Source: Deltaproteobacteria bacterium RIFCSPHIGHO2_02_FULL_44_16
Lineage (GTDB): Bacteria > UBA10199 > 2-02-FULL-44-16
DNA: 64,000 bases
Assembly (NCBI GenBank): GCA_001798185.1
Contig: MGRM01000009.1
Span: 149,745-213,744 of the forward strand
Direction of reading: 5' to 3'
Position 1 is the first letter of the stretch. Every line of letters starts with the position of its first letter. Of the stretch, positions 1 through 8,415 are shown piece by piece. The notes beneath the pieces are model-generated. The model was not told where the DNA came from. It ran no database searches and saw nothing but the letters and a program-made list of their open reading frames with translations. The position numbers and the translations under genes are program-made.

Positions 1-543
1 AAAATCATTGAGACGATCCTCTCTTATCCCGAAACCGAACTCATGGCGCTTCGAAAGGGAGAGCACGATGCGCATGTCATTGACAGTTCTCACCGAGAAG
101 CCACGATTCGTTGCACGGTAAACGCACGGGAAAAGCGATGCAGTTATCATGCAAAAAAAGATGACCCCCTTCACTATTGTAGTGATGCAACCACCAAAAT
201 TTTTTGTGATGGAAAATTCTATTCACTTCATGAATGGCGAAGGGCTATCGCCCATCCATATTTTCCAGATACTGTTGTCCAACTTGGACACCTTTTTGCG
301 AGCGACCGGAGTGGAGATATTTTTGTCATTGCAAAACCTGATTTTGGATTCCGAAAACAAAAGGCAGCGACCCATGGATCGCTCCGGCGTGACGACATGC
401 ATATTCCTCTTCTCATCAAAGGGCCCACGATCTCACCGGGCACAAGGCGTTTCGCGCGCGGCGTTGATCTCTATCCTTTACTCCTGGAGTGGTACGGTCT
501 TCCGAAACCACCGTGGACACCGGATGGAGAGAATCCACTTTAA
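1..543 (+). CDS. Alkaline phosphatase superfamily (type I phosphodiesterase) protein, 3' part only
   Basis: The reading frame is open from base 1 and ends at 543, so the gene begins outside the window and its N-terminus, with the nucleophile Thr/Ser, is not visible. The last ~90 residues show the tail of the alkaline phosphatase/nucleotide pyrophosphatase superfamily: a 'DRSGDIFVIAKP' strand, an 'ATHGS' metal-site histidine, then 'DDMHIPLLIKGP' and 'GVDLYPLLLEWYGL'. Enzymes of this type hydrolyse phosphomonoesters or phosphodiesters with two divalent metals, often in the periplasm. The next gene is convergent (ends at 754) and a palindrome lies between them. The family call is solid; the substrate cannot be inferred. 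Confidence 0.8.
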   Translation, partial: KIIETILSYPETELMALRKGEHDAHVIDSSHREATIRCTVNAREKRCSYHAKKDDPLHYCSDATTKIFCDGKFYSLHEWRRAIAHPYFPDTVVQLGHLFASDRSGDIFVIAKPDFGFRKQKAATHGSLRRDDMHIPLLIKGPTISPGTRRFARGVDLYPLLLEWYGLPKPPWTPDGENPL

Positions 544-622
544 ATACGTATAAAACAGAAGTGACACTTCTATTTTGCAAGTCAAAGTCTCAGAACAATC
601 AAATTGAAGTAACATCTTAGGT

Positions 623-692
623 GACCAAAAGGTGCCTGACATCTTTTTGGCATGGTGTGAATGCAAAAAAGTGTCTGGCACTTCTTTTGGTC
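623..692. repeat. REP-like palindrome, copy 1 of 5
   Basis: A ~70-nt imperfect inverted repeat. The left arm reads ACCAAAAGGTGCCTGACA then TTTTTGGCAT; the right arm reads ATGCAAAAAAGTGTCTGGCA then CTTCTTTTGGT. Four related units occur at 43282-43353, 43363-43430, 44382-44449 and 44461-44533. This copy lies between two convergent genes, where it could act as a bidirectional terminator. Similar GTGCCTGACAC-type hairpins are often REP/RAYT-associated in other bacteria (established knowledge); no RAYT transposase is present here. Confidence 0.8.
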
Positions 693-698
693 ATCTGG

Positions 699-746
699 GA
701 GATAGCTTCGTCGCCCCCATGAAACGTGGCGGGTTCCTCGCAATGA
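699..746. repeat. Degenerate CTCGCAATGAC-type dispersed repeat
   Basis: The words 'agcttcgtcgcccccatgaa' and 'cctcgcaatgac' match the CATTGCGAGG / GCTTCGTCG vocabulary also present at 38700-38815 and 46428-46575. It looks like a partial copy of that family, in the intergenic space next to the REP-like hairpin. Confidence 0.5.
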
Positions 747-753
747 CTGCGAT

Positions 754-2556
754 TCACCACCCACACTGTTTGCCGGTGTTTTGTTCTTTGAGCCATGTCT
801 GCAGGGGTGCGAAGTAGTCGATGATGGCAGTGGCATCCATCTCTCGCTTTCCGGTGAGAGCTTCAAGAGCATCTGGCCACGGTTGTTGCATTCCCATTTT
901 CATCATCTTCGTGAGACGTTTTCCCGCTTCTTTGTTTCTATAGATGGAACAGTTATGCAGTGGTCCTTTGTATCCTGCTTTTTCACACAAGGCACGGTGA
1001 AATTGAAATTGCAAAATCGCCGCCAGGAAATAGCGCGTATACGGTGTGTTTCCCGGGATATGATATTTTGCACCGGGATCAAAGTCTTCAGGCATTCGTG
1101 CAACTGGAGGGGTGATCCCTTGATATTTCTCGCGAAGTTTCCACCAATGCGTATTGTAATCTTTGAGTGTGACCTTTCCTGAAAAAACATCACGCCGCCA
1201 TTGATCCACCAAAAATCCAAAGGGGAGAAAGGCAATTTTTTCAAGCGCCTTATGTAAAAGTGGTGAGAGATCTTGAGGAGGTTCTTTCTCGATCAAACCG
1301 ATTCTTTTATAGTAAGCCGGCGTCATCGAAAGCGCGATCGTATCTCCAAGCCCTTCATGAAAACCGTCATGCGCTCCCCCCATAAAAAGGGGAGATTGTT
1401 TTTTATACGCAAGATCATAATAGAGATGACCGAGTTCATGATGAACCGTCACAAAATCTTCACCCGTCACTTCCATACACATTTTAATTCTCACATCATC
1501 TTGCGTATCAACATCCCACGCACTTGCGTGGCAGACCACATCGCGATCTTGAGGCTTCGTCAACATTGATCGTTCCCAAAAAGTTGAGGGAAGTTTTTGA
1601 AGTCCAAGCGAGACAAAGAAACTTTCTGCCTGCTCTACCATTTTTTTCGCTTCAAATTTGTTTTTTTCTAAAATATTGGTGAGATCAAAACCATTCTTTT
1701 TTTCATTTTGATCCATAAGAAGTGGATAAATATTATCCCACTCTTGCGCCCACATATTTCCGAGAAGATGTGCGGGGATGAGACCTGTTGGCGAAACTTT
1801 CTCTGCACCATAATGATCCACAAGACGCGCGCGAACAAAGCAGTGAAGATCGTCATAGAGTGGTTTTACTTGAGACCAAAGTCGTTCAACCTCTTTTTCA
1901 AAATCTTTCGTCGGCATATCGTAGCGCGAATACCACAGATCGGCGAGGTTCTCAAAACCGAACTCATGCGCACCTTCATTCCCGAGTTCCACAAAACGGG
2001 CATATTCGCTTTTCATCGGTCGCGCGATTTGACTCCAACCCTGCCAGACATTTTTTAACTCCTCATCATCACGACTCTCGGCCATGATTTTTGTCAGAGC
2101 ATTCAGATCGAGACACTTCCCCTTCTCAGGACAATACTCTCCTTTTGCATAACGACTCTCAAGACTGAGCGCTAACTTCGTCAACTCCTTACGTTTCGCA
2201 GCATCAGAGGGAGCAGGCATATTGAGACTCATTTTTAACATGGTAAATTTTCTGGAAAGCTCTTCCGAGAGCTGAAGAGGCTGAAAGCGCTGTGCCTCTT
2301 TTACTTTTTCGCTCACAAATCTCAACGTTGCTTCCGCAGCTTGCGAAGAGATCTCTTCTGTATCGTGCGTGATATACGTATTTTGAATCCAGGCTGCTCG
2401 GCTCTCTTCAATCCAAAGTCGGAGCAGTTCTTTTTCGACGTCATTAATAAACTGCTGTGCCTCAGCAACTGTCGGAAGATTTTCTTCGGCGTAAACTGAG
2501 AAATGAAAAAGCAGTGACGTCAATAACATCAACACAAAATAGAATTTTTTTCTCAT
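754..2556 (-). CDS. M2-family metallopeptidase (peptidyl-dipeptidase A / ACE-like)
   Basis: A roughly 600-residue secreted zinc dipeptidyl carboxypeptidase related to angiotensin-converting enzyme. The HELGH zinc motif lies at about residues 373-377 and the third ligand glutamate in 'GFHEGLGD' at about residue 401. Both arrangements, and the overall length, fit family M2. I chose the ATG at 2556 rather than an upstream in-frame start because a GGGAG Shine-Dalgarno lies just before it and it is followed directly by a signal peptide (MRKKFYFVLMLL... cut near YAEE). The product is probably periplasmic or secreted and releases C-terminal dipeptides. It is transcribed alone, convergent with the left-edge gene. 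Confidence 0.93.
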   Translation of the reverse strand: MRKKFYFVLMLLTSLLFHFSVYAEENLPTVAEAQQFINDVEKELLRLWIEESRAAWIQNTYITHDTEEISSQAAEATLRFVSEKVKEAQRFQPLQLSEELSRKFTMLKMSLNMPAPSDAAKRKELTKLALSLESRYAKGEYCPEKGKCLDLNALTKIMAESRDDEELKNVWQGWSQIARPMKSEYARFVELGNEGAHEFGFENLADLWYSRYDMPTKDFEKEVERLWSQVKPLYDDLHCFVRARLVDHYGAEKVSPTGLIPAHLLGNMWAQEWDNIYPLLMDQNEKKNGFDLTNILEKNKFEAKKMVEQAESFFVSLGLQKLPSTFWERSMLTKPQDRDVVCHASAWDVDTQDDVRIKMCMEVTGEDFVTVHHELGHLYYDLAYKKQSPLFMGGAHDGFHEGLGDTIALSMTPAYYKRIGLIEKEPPQDLSPLLHKALEKIAFLPFGFLVDQWRRDVFSGKVTLKDYNTHWWKLREKYQGITPPVARMPEDFDPGAKYHIPGNTPYTRYFLAAILQFQFHRALCEKAGYKGPLHNCSIYRNKEAGKRLTKMMKMGMQQPWPDALEALTGKREMDATAIIDYFAPLQTWLKEQNTGKQCGW

Positions 2557-2739
2557 ACGCGCTCCCGGTATATGCATATCAACGGCTGCTTCGGACAAAC
2601 TTTCTCGGGCCGCTCCACTGTAGGACGACCCACAGTGTTCACTTAGCTCTCAGCAATTTTGTTGTCAAACCCCGGCTGTGAAAATTGCTTCGAGATACCC
2701 TGCGAAAGTTTATCCTCGCGCGCCGTTGATATCTTCTTC

Positions 2740-2886
2740 GAAAAAAGTCTCTCGGAGGCGTTGTCTTGCTACGGCAAAAATCCTCAGACGCCAGATTTTT
2801 GCCTGCGCTTCAGCCTACTGGGTATTGAGGCTTCGTTCCCAGTGTCTGAAGACGCCGCTCAACAATCGCCTCCTGCGGACTTTTTC
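2740..2886 (+). repeat. 147-bp MITE-like element, copy A
   Basis: About nine in ten bases match the reverse complement of 9057-9200. The ends are imperfect inverted repeats (AAAAGTC...GGAGGCG). Inside are further self-complementary words such as GCGTCTTCAGACGCC-like and GCCTGCGCTTCAGCC. There is no coding potential, so it is non-autonomous. It occupies much of the 382-base gap between the M2 gene and the next gene; I saw nothing else convincing between 2557 and 2739. Confidence 0.85.
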
Positions 2887-2938
2887 AAAGCACTACAGCT
2901 CTCTTGCATTTCGAGCGTTTCGACGTTAGTGAACGCAG

Positions 2939-3412
2939 ATGCTTTCTTTTCAATTTCATCGCAAAACACCGATGCCATGGATTGTTGAAATCATTGGAGT
3001 CATAAGCTTGATCATTGCCATCGCACGAACCATCCAAGGTGATTTCACCATCTTTGCTTCTCTTCTGCTCAGCATCATTGCTCTGGCGTATCTTTTTGTT
3101 CGCATCTGCGCGACCAAACGGTGGTATCCAGGCGAGGGAAAGGAACGCGGCATCGAACGGCACTTTGCAGATACGCTCACCATGACAAGCTATCTGATTC
3201 TGATGGGTGTTGGTTTGTTTCTTTTTTTCAAGCTGAGTTTTCTTTTACTTCTCATCACGGTCATCATTCTTTTTTTCATTCACTTCAGTATTGCTCTTCT
3301 GATTTTTCACGCTCGCGATCAAGATCCCACCCCTGCAAACTTTTTCAGCATACGACCGGAGTCCAATTCTTTGACGCAAATAACGAGCGTTATAAAAACA
3401 ATAGCCTCATAA
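2939..3412 (+). CDS. Small integral membrane protein, unknown function
   Basis: A 157-residue protein dominated by hydrophobic stretches at about residues 12-32, 38-58, 80-100 and 102-125, giving about four transmembrane segments with a short basic loop (RICATKRWYPGEGKERG) between segments 2 and 3. No family was recognised. The ATG at 2939 has no clear Shine-Dalgarno; an in-frame ATG at 2972 (MPWIVEII) is an equally good start. The copy A element ends about 50 bases upstream, so the promoter may have been altered by that insertion. The hydrophobic pattern argues that it is real. Confidence 0.6.
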   Translation: MLSFQFHRKTPMPWIVEIIGVISLIIAIARTIQGDFTIFASLLLSIIALAYLFVRICATKRWYPGEGKERGIERHFADTLTMTSYLILMGVGLFLFFKLSFLLLLITVIILFFIHFSIALLIFHARDQDPTPANFFSIRPESNSLTQITSVIKTIAS

Positions 3413-3494
3413 CCATTTGAAATATATTGTTTTTAGTGAAAAATGCCTTTTTTAAGACTGGACAATTGTGACGCAGCAATGCTAGGAAGTCGAT

Positions 3495-3623
3495 ATGCCA
3501 ACTCTTTCTGAACTCGCCCAGCTCACCTCAAGTGATGTCGTCATCGGTTTCATTACCATTTTGATTATTGTTCTCAGCAATGAATGGCCGCGAATGAGAA
3601 AGCGACAGAAACATGAAAGATGA
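3495..3623 (+). CDS. 42-residue single-pass membrane peptide
   Basis: A short ORF beginning MPTLSELAQL with one predicted transmembrane helix (VVIGFITILIIVLS) and a strongly basic tail (RMRKRQKHER). A good AGGA ribosome-binding site precedes the ATG. Its stop overlaps the start of the next gene (ATG at 3613), and that gene in turn overlaps the PhaR-type gene, so the three look translationally coupled. The function is unknown; the context suggests a role linked to PHA-type regulation or granules. It is below the length at which ORF callers usually report. Confidence 0.6.
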   Translation: MPTLSELAQLTSSDVVIGFITILIIVLSNEWPRMRKRQKHER

Positions 3624-3885
3624 ATTCATCGATACAAAAATTCACATTCTTCGAGCGGGAAAAGAGCTTCTTCTCGCAGCACAGGGCGTTCTCTCCTTTT
3701 GTCAGCACTATATCGAAACAAGTTCGCACGAAAAACGGAATCCTGAACTCGCAGCTTTTTTTTCAAAAGCTCTTTCTGTGATTCAAAGTTTAAGCCGAGA
3801 TCTCAAAAGTGAAAAACCGATGGATGCGGTACGTCGCTCTTCTCCATCGCGCACGCCACGAAAAAAGAAAAAGAGACCTGCATGA
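3613..3885 (+). CDS. Small helical protein upstream of phaR-like gene
   Basis: A 90-residue, largely helical, soluble protein with a very basic C-terminal tail (RRSSPSRTPRKKKKRPA). It overlaps the preceding 42-residue peptide and shares an ATGA overlap with the PhaR-type gene, which supports an operon. No family was recognised. Its size, helicity and position would suit a phasin-like or DNA/granule-associated helper, but that is inference only. Confidence 0.65.
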   Translation: MKDEFIDTKIHILRAGKELLLAAQGVLSFCQHYIETSSHEKRNPELAAFFSKALSVIQSLSRDLKSEKPMDAVRRSSPSRTPRKKKKRPA

Positions 3886-4328
3886 AAGACACCATCATCA
3901 TTAAACGATATCAAAATCGAAAACTTTATGACACCTCTGACTCTTGTTATGTCACACTCGAAGATATCGGAGAAATGATTCGCATCGGAAAAGAAATTAA
4001 AGTCATCGATAACAAAAGTGGAGAAGATTTAACCGCCGTTACGCTTGCGCAAATTATTTTCGAAGCACAAAAGCGGAAAACAAGCGTTCTTCCTGAATCT
4101 CTTTTGACACATATGATTCGTCTTGGCGGTGGCGCCCTTCGCGACATTTTGGCAAAAGCCTTGGAAAATGGAGTGCGAGAAATGGGAACCGTACGGGAAT
4201 TTGTCGATGAAAAAATAAAACCGACCATGGAAGCAGCCCGTCATCTCCCTTCTCTTCAGAGTGAGTTAGAAGAAATGCGTCAGAAAATCACCGCACTCGA
4301 AAAAAAGCTTCTCTCCCAAAAAAAATGA
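3882..4328 (+). CDS. phaR: PhaR-type polyhydroxyalkanoate synthesis regulator
   Basis: The N-terminal ~65 residues match the PHB/PHA accumulation regulator DNA-binding domain: 'IIKRYQNRKLYDT', 'YVTLEDIGEMI', 'VIDNKSGEDLTAVTLAQIIFE'. The C-terminal ~40 residues form a coiled coil (LQSELEEMRQKITALEKKL). In known systems PhaR binds DNA and PHA granules and represses phasin genes. No PHA synthase or phasin is visible in the window, so the target is unknown; many bacteria without PHA also carry such proteins. It is the last gene of a three-gene overlapping cluster. Confidence 0.85.
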   Translation: MKDTIIIKRYQNRKLYDTSDSCYVTLEDIGEMIRIGKEIKVIDNKSGEDLTAVTLAQIIFEAQKRKTSVLPESLLTHMIRLGGGALRDILAKALENGVREMGTVREFVDEKIKPTMEAARHLPSLQSELEEMRQKITALEKKLLSQKK

Positions 4329-4329
4329 T

Positions 4330-4671
4330 TTAACCTTCTGAATTGATCCATTTTTGAAGACACTCCACGGCAGAAGGCGATAAGCCGACAAAACGAACTC
4401 CAATGCCACCAGATGTCTTACCTTGCGGAAGCCGACGCACCACTTCTCCGGTTGTTCGAATTGGAGATTGAGATCCGGGAATCTGAAAAGAGAGAAAAAG
4501 CAAAGCGCCAGGCTTTACCGGAAAATCAGCAATATCGAGAGAAAGCCCTCCTTCACTGATATCTTTACAGGGGATCGAAAAAAGAGGTTCCCCAAATTCA
4601 TCTTCAAAAATAATGGGAGTCAAAAGTTCTTTGCGCGGATAAAGACGTTTTTCGCGAAAATGTGAGCTCAC
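4330..4671 (-). CDS. PilZ-domain protein
   Basis: A 113-residue single-domain PilZ protein, a predicted cyclic-di-GMP receptor. The N-terminal basic motif is 'REKRLYPRKEL' and the second motif 'DISEGGLSLDI' corresponds to D/NxSxxG; the rest is the usual beta-barrel. It overlaps by four bases with the upstream pseudo-receiver gene, so the two form one transcript. The partner process (motility, exopolysaccharide) cannot be told from this window. Confidence 0.85.
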   Translation of the reverse strand: MSSHFREKRLYPRKELLTPIIFEDEFGEPLFSIPCKDISEGGLSLDIADFPVKPGALLFLSFQIPGSQSPIRTTGEVVRRLPQGKTSGGIGVRFVGLSPSAVECLQKWINSEG

Positions 4672-5075
4672 TGAGTTTTTCTTTCTTCAAGCGCCTGTTG
4701 AATGATATGTCGCAATGTCTCCAGGTCAAATGGGCGAAAGACAATTTTTGCGTTTTCAAGGTTTGAAAGCATTTCGTATTGAATTTGTTCTTTTGCTTTT
4801 TCGCGACATAAAAAAATTTTGGGAAGCGATGCCAATTGAGGATGATCGCGAAGATGATGAAGATTTTCTTCGAAATGATTCACAAAAACATTTGAGTTGA
4901 TGATCAGCATATGAAGAGGCTGTTGCTCTAAAAAAGCTGTCAGATTGTCATCCAGTTTTTCTCGGGCTAAAAAATGAATCTCCTCAAAGGGGGCGAGAAG
5001 AAGTCGAAAAAGATTATGAGAAAGCAACGAGCGATCAATAAGCAGAATGTGACGCGCCTGAATCATGTGTTTCAT
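4668..5075 (-). CDS. Degenerate response-regulator receiver domain protein
   Basis: A stand-alone receiver-like fold: 'ARHILLIDRSLLSHNLF' as beta1, 'LHMLIINSNVF' at the phospho-acceptor strand, and 'AKIVFRPFDLETL' where the conserved Lys-Pro lies. The acceptor aspartate is replaced by asparagine and the lysine by arginine, so phosphorylation is unlikely. It may act as a protein-interaction module for the co-transcribed PilZ protein. The frame is open to an upstream ATG at 5162; I prefer 5075 or 5066, close to beta1, though neither has a strong ribosome-binding site. Confidence 0.7.
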   Translation of the reverse strand: MKHMIQARHILLIDRSLLSHNLFRLLLAPFEEIHFLAREKLDDNLTAFLEQQPLHMLIINSNVFVNHFEENLHHLRDHPQLASLPKIFLCREKAKEQIQYEMLSNLENAKIVFRPFDLETLRHIIQQALEERKTQ

Positions 5076-5204
5076 GCATTTGACGATACCGAAGAGAAAG
5101 CTCGATGGCAAGCCGACATTACATCCTTGACTTTCCATCCTTGTTTCCGTAATTTGACGCACGCATTTTATTTAAAAACATATACTTCGCTGAGGGGGTT
5201 CTCT

Positions 5205-5642
5205 ATGAAACGAATGGCAATGTTGGGAGTGGGAGCAGTGACCGTCTTCTTGTTAGGTCTTACGGGTTGTGCAAACAAAAAATCATCAGCAAAAGAGTCT
5301 ACATCAGGTCTTCAACGTATTCATTTTGACTTCGATCAGTCCAATATTAAATCTAATTTCGAACCAGTTCTTCGAAACAATGCTGCATGGGCGCAATCAC
5401 ACAACAATAAAAAAATTGTCATTGAAGGACATTGTGATAACCGTGGTTCTGTTGAATACAACATTGCTCTTGGCGATCGACGCGCGCAATCAGCAAAAAA
5501 TTACTTAACGAATCTAGGCGTGACCTCCAATAGACTCAGCACGATTAGTTATGGTGAAGAGCGAGGAATGCAACAATGCTCAGAATCTGCAGATGATTCT
5601 TGCCACTGGCAAAATCGACGCGCAGAATTTGTGGCGCGTTAA
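5205..5642 (+). CDS. pal: Peptidoglycan-associated lipoprotein Pal
   Basis: An outer-membrane lipoprotein of the Tol-Pal system. The start at 5205 has a strong GAGGGGG site, then MKRMAMLG... and a lipobox ending LTGC. The mature part is an OmpA-like peptidoglycan-binding domain: 'IHFDFDQSNIK', 'IEGHCDNRGSVEYNIALGDRRA', 'ISYGEERG', 'NRRAEF'. Length (145 residues) is normal though the linker is short. A terminator follows and then cpoB, the usual order; tolQRAB are not in the window. The frame is open upstream to 4974 but that part is antisense to the receiver gene and is not coding. Confidence 0.95.
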   Translation: MKRMAMLGVGAVTVFLLGLTGCANKKSSAKESTSGLQRIHFDFDQSNIKSNFEPVLRNNAAWAQSHNNKKIVIEGHCDNRGSVEYNIALGDRRAQSAKNYLTNLGVTSNRLSTISYGEERGMQQCSESADDSCHWQNRRAEFVAR

Positions 5643-5673
5643 CGAATCTTGACATTCATATTCAGAAGAGGTG

Positions 5674-5708
5674 AAAAAAACCCTTGGGCCTAACCCAGGG
5701 GTTTTTTA
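5674..5708 (+). terminator. Rho-independent terminator after pal
   Basis: A-run, then CCCTTGGG / CCCAGGGG hairpin and a TTTTTT tract, 32 bases after the pal stop. The AGGGG of its right arm also lies just upstream of the cpoB start and may serve as its ribosome-binding site, so folding of the hairpin could affect both termination and cpoB translation. Confidence 0.85.
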
Positions 5709-5711
5709 TTC

Positions 5712-6581
5712 ATGATGAAATATTTTCTCTCCATTCTTCTTATGAGTACAATATTTTTTCTTTCAAGTCTCTCTTTTGCCCTTTCGGTTGAAGAGCGCCT
5801 GAAGCGTCTTGAAGAAAAATTGACTGCGCTTGAGCAGACCTATTTGACGAACAATCAAGAAGTCGCAAGCACCGTTGCCAAAGCTGGAGAACTTCAGCGA
5901 GAAGCCATTACTGTCCAGGGAAAGATCGATGCCACCACACATCTTGCTGATCAGCGTTATCAAGAACTTTCAAAACGACTGATTGATCTCGATCAGCGAT
6001 TCACGACACTTCAAGAACGAATCAATCTTTTGCTGACACAAACCCAAAGGGCATTGAGAAAAATTGATCCTCAAGGTGCAACCGCGGCGGACGCATATCA
6101 AAAAGGACTGGGCGCTTTTGAAGAAGGAAACTCTTTAGAAGCGATCGCGAAGTTCCAATTGTTTCTGCAAAAATATTCTAAACACGAATTTGCAGCGTCA
6201 GCGCAGCTTTGGATCGGAGAAAGTTATTTTCGCATGCAAGATTTCAAGCGAGCGGTAAAGGAATATCAAATCTTTATCGAAAAACACCCTAAACATGATC
6301 GTGTTCCGGAAGCTCTCTTGAAACAAGGAATGGCGTTTACCAAACTTAGCCTCAAGGAAGCGGCGCAGCCATTTTTTGAAAAAATTATCAAAGAGTTCTC
6401 TTCCAGCAAAGAGGCTCTTCTCGCACAAGAAGAACTTCAAAAACTGAGTGCACCACCTGCCTCTGCATTGCCTCCAACATCGACCCTTCCCGAAGTTTCT
6501 TCAGAATCGAAAGAAACATCTTCCTATCCTTCAAAAACGATTCAAGAAGAGCGTCAGCCCCAAACACCAGGACAACCATGA
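5712..6581 (+). CDS. cpoB: CpoB (YbgF), Tol-Pal accessory TPR protein
   Basis: A periplasmic cell-division coordinator: signal peptide (MMKYFLSILLMSTIFFLSSLSFA), an N-terminal coiled coil (about residues 28-110), then TPR repeats ('ADAYQKGLGAFEEGNSLEAIAKFQLFL', 'AQLWIGESYFRMQDFKRAVKEYQIFI') and a proline/serine-rich tail. In known systems it links Tol-Pal to peptidoglycan synthesis. The start is ATG 5712 or 5715. It follows pal and overlaps tsaD by ATGA. Confidence 0.92.
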   Translation: MMKYFLSILLMSTIFFLSSLSFALSVEERLKRLEEKLTALEQTYLTNNQEVASTVAKAGELQREAITVQGKIDATTHLADQRYQELSKRLIDLDQRFTTLQERINLLLTQTQRALRKIDPQGATAADAYQKGLGAFEEGNSLEAIAKFQLFLQKYSKHEFAASAQLWIGESYFRMQDFKRAVKEYQIFIEKHPKHDRVPEALLKQGMAFTKLSLKEAAQPFFEKIIKEFSSSKEALLAQEELQKLSAPPASALPPTSTLPEVSSESKETSSYPSKTIQEERQPQTPGQP

Positions 6582-7606
6582 ATGTCCTCGCACTTGAATC
6601 CTCTTGCGATGAAACGGCTATTGCTGTGGTCAAAGACGGAAAATCTCTTGTGAATCTTGTCGCTTCACAACATCTTCTTCACGAGCGCTTTGGAGGGGTC
6701 GTCCCTGAACTCGCATCACGTCGACATGTGGAAATCATCACCCCTCTTTTACGCGAAGCTCTCTCTGAAGCGCATCTGACCATGAATGAGATTGAAGGGG
6801 TCGCTGCGACCTATGGCCCGGGGCTTGTCGGTGCGCTTCTCGTTGGACTGTGCACAGCAAAAGGAATTGCGATGGCAAAAAAAATTCCTTTTCGCGGTGT
6901 GCATCATATTGAAGGACATATCAACGCCGCACTTCTCGAACATGCTTCACTTCCTTATCCTCATATCGTCCTCGTCGTATCAGGAGGGCACACGCATCTT
7001 TATCAGGTGAAAGCTTTTGGCGACTATCATCTTTTAGGCGCCACCCGCGATGACGCAGCAGGAGAAGCTTTTGATAAAGTGGCAAAACTTTTGGATCTTG
7101 GATTTCCGGGAGGACCAGCGCTCGATGCTCTCTCCCAACATGGAGATGCTCATGCATTTCGATTTCCTTTTCCACACTTTGACGATCCTCATTCTCTCGA
7201 GTTTAGTTTTTCTGGAATTAAAACTGCGGTCATGTTGCTCGTTCGAAAATTAACACCTCTCTCCGCGCGCATGAAAGCTAACATTGCGGCAAGTTTTCAA
7301 CATGCGGTTGTGGAAACGTTGATGAAACAGACACGCGAGGCAGTCAAACGAACGCATGCACATGCTGTGGTCATCTCCGGTGGCGTTGCCGCCAATCGAC
7401 TGCTTCGAAAACGAATCACAGAAGAAGCGCTGCTCATGCACATTCCTTGTTTCATTCCCTCTCCTCATTTTTGTACGGATAATGCCGCGATGATTGGATA
7501 TGTCGGAGAACGCTATCTTCGCTTAGGACAAGTTTCTCCTCTGACACTGAATGCAGTTGCACATGAAGAGATTGGAATCAGTTCATGTCTGTCATCGCAC
7601 TCTTAA
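6578..7606 (+). CDS. tsaD: tRNA N6-threonylcarbamoyladenosine transferase TsaD
   Basis: Transfers the threonylcarbamoyl group to A37 of ANN-decoding tRNAs, with TsaB/TsaE partners. The N-terminus 'LALESSCDETAIAVV' and 'RFGGVVPELASRRHVE' are diagnostic. The metal-binding HxxxH is 'HIEGH', and 'VSGGHT', 'ISGGVAANRLLR' and 'CTDNAAMIGYVG' complete the ASKHA-fold motifs. Length (342 aa) is typical. The start overlaps the cpoB stop and the gene's 3' end overlaps rsmA by 22 bases, so it sits within an operon. Confidence 0.97.
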   Translation: MNVLALESSCDETAIAVVKDGKSLVNLVASQHLLHERFGGVVPELASRRHVEIITPLLREALSEAHLTMNEIEGVAATYGPGLVGALLVGLCTAKGIAMAKKIPFRGVHHIEGHINAALLEHASLPYPHIVLVVSGGHTHLYQVKAFGDYHLLGATRDDAAGEAFDKVAKLLDLGFPGGPALDALSQHGDAHAFRFPFPHFDDPHSLEFSFSGIKTAVMLLVRKLTPLSARMKANIAASFQHAVVETLMKQTREAVKRTHAHAVVISGGVAANRLLRKRITEEALLMHIPCFIPSPHFCTDNAAMIGYVGERYLRLGQVSPLTLNAVAHEEIGISSCLSSHS

Positions 7607-8406
7607 AAAAATATCAGGTACAACCAAAAAAACGTCTTGGGCAAAATTTTCTCATCTCGCCTCCCACGCTTCAAAAAATCGTTCAAAGCTGTCAGCTCTC
7701 ACCAGATGATGTGACACTCGAAGTCGGCTCAGGACTTGGAGTCATGACCTCTTTGTTGGCTGAAAAATGTCAGCACATTATTGCCGTTGAAAAAGATATT
7801 TCTCTTTTCACGATTTCGAAACAAGAGTTTGGTCATATTTCCAACATCACCTGGATCAATGACGATATTTTACAGATCAATTTTCAACAAATACTTTCAA
7901 CCGATCACAGCACGCAGAAACAATTGCAGATTGTGGGAAATATTCCGTATGAGATCACCTCTCCCCTTCTTTTTCATCTTTTGGATCAGCGTAAGCATCT
8001 CATCAATGCAACGCTTCTCATGCAAAAAGAAGTGGCAGAGCGACTGATCGCAATCCCATGCACAAAGGAGTACGGCATTCTCTCGGTGATTCTTCAAGCA
8101 TACGCCAACGTTGAAAAAATTTTTGATGTTGCACCTTCAAATTTTTCCCCTTCACCAAAAGTCGTTTCTTCTCTCATTCGAATTCATTTTCACGCTTCCT
8201 CTTCCTCCATCAAAAATGAACTTCTTTTTCGAAAACTGGTCCGCACAGCTTTTGGCAAGCGACGGAAAACACTCCGTAATGCTCTGAAAGGAACCTTCGA
8301 TACCCAGCATCTCGAACAAAGCTTCGATCTTGATCTGAATCGACGCGCTGAAACCTTGAGTGTTGAAGAATACATTTCTCTCGCAAATCATCTTGAGGTA
8401 TTATAG
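7585..8406 (+). CDS. rsmA: 16S rRNA dimethyladenosine transferase RsmA (KsgA)
   Basis: Dimethylates A1518/A1519 of 16S rRNA using SAM. Motifs: 'KKRLGQNFL' at the N-terminus, 'LEVGSGLGVMTSLLAE' (SAM motif I), 'VEKD', and the catalytic 'GNIPYEITSPLLF'; 'FAFSPSPKV'-equivalent 'PSNFSPSPKV' and 'AFGKRRKTLRNAL' follow. The length of 273 residues is standard. It overlaps the tsaD 3' end in another frame and is followed after 9 bases by the kinase gene. Confidence 0.96.
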   Translation: MSVIALLKKYQVQPKKRLGQNFLISPPTLQKIVQSCQLSPDDVTLEVGSGLGVMTSLLAEKCQHIIAVEKDISLFTISKQEFGHISNITWINDDILQINFQQILSTDHSTQKQLQIVGNIPYEITSPLLFHLLDQRKHLINATLLMQKEVAERLIAIPCTKEYGILSVILQAYANVEKIFDVAPSNFSPSPKVVSSLIRIHFHASSSSIKNELLFRKLVRTAFGKRRKTLRNALKGTFDTQHLEQSFDLDLNRRAETLSVEEYISLANHLEVL

Positions 8407-8415
8407 CGACGAAGC

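Noticed and set aside
4974-5204. Upstream extension of pal
   Set aside because: Antisense to the receiver gene; the lipoprotein signal and ribosome-binding site fix the start at 5205.
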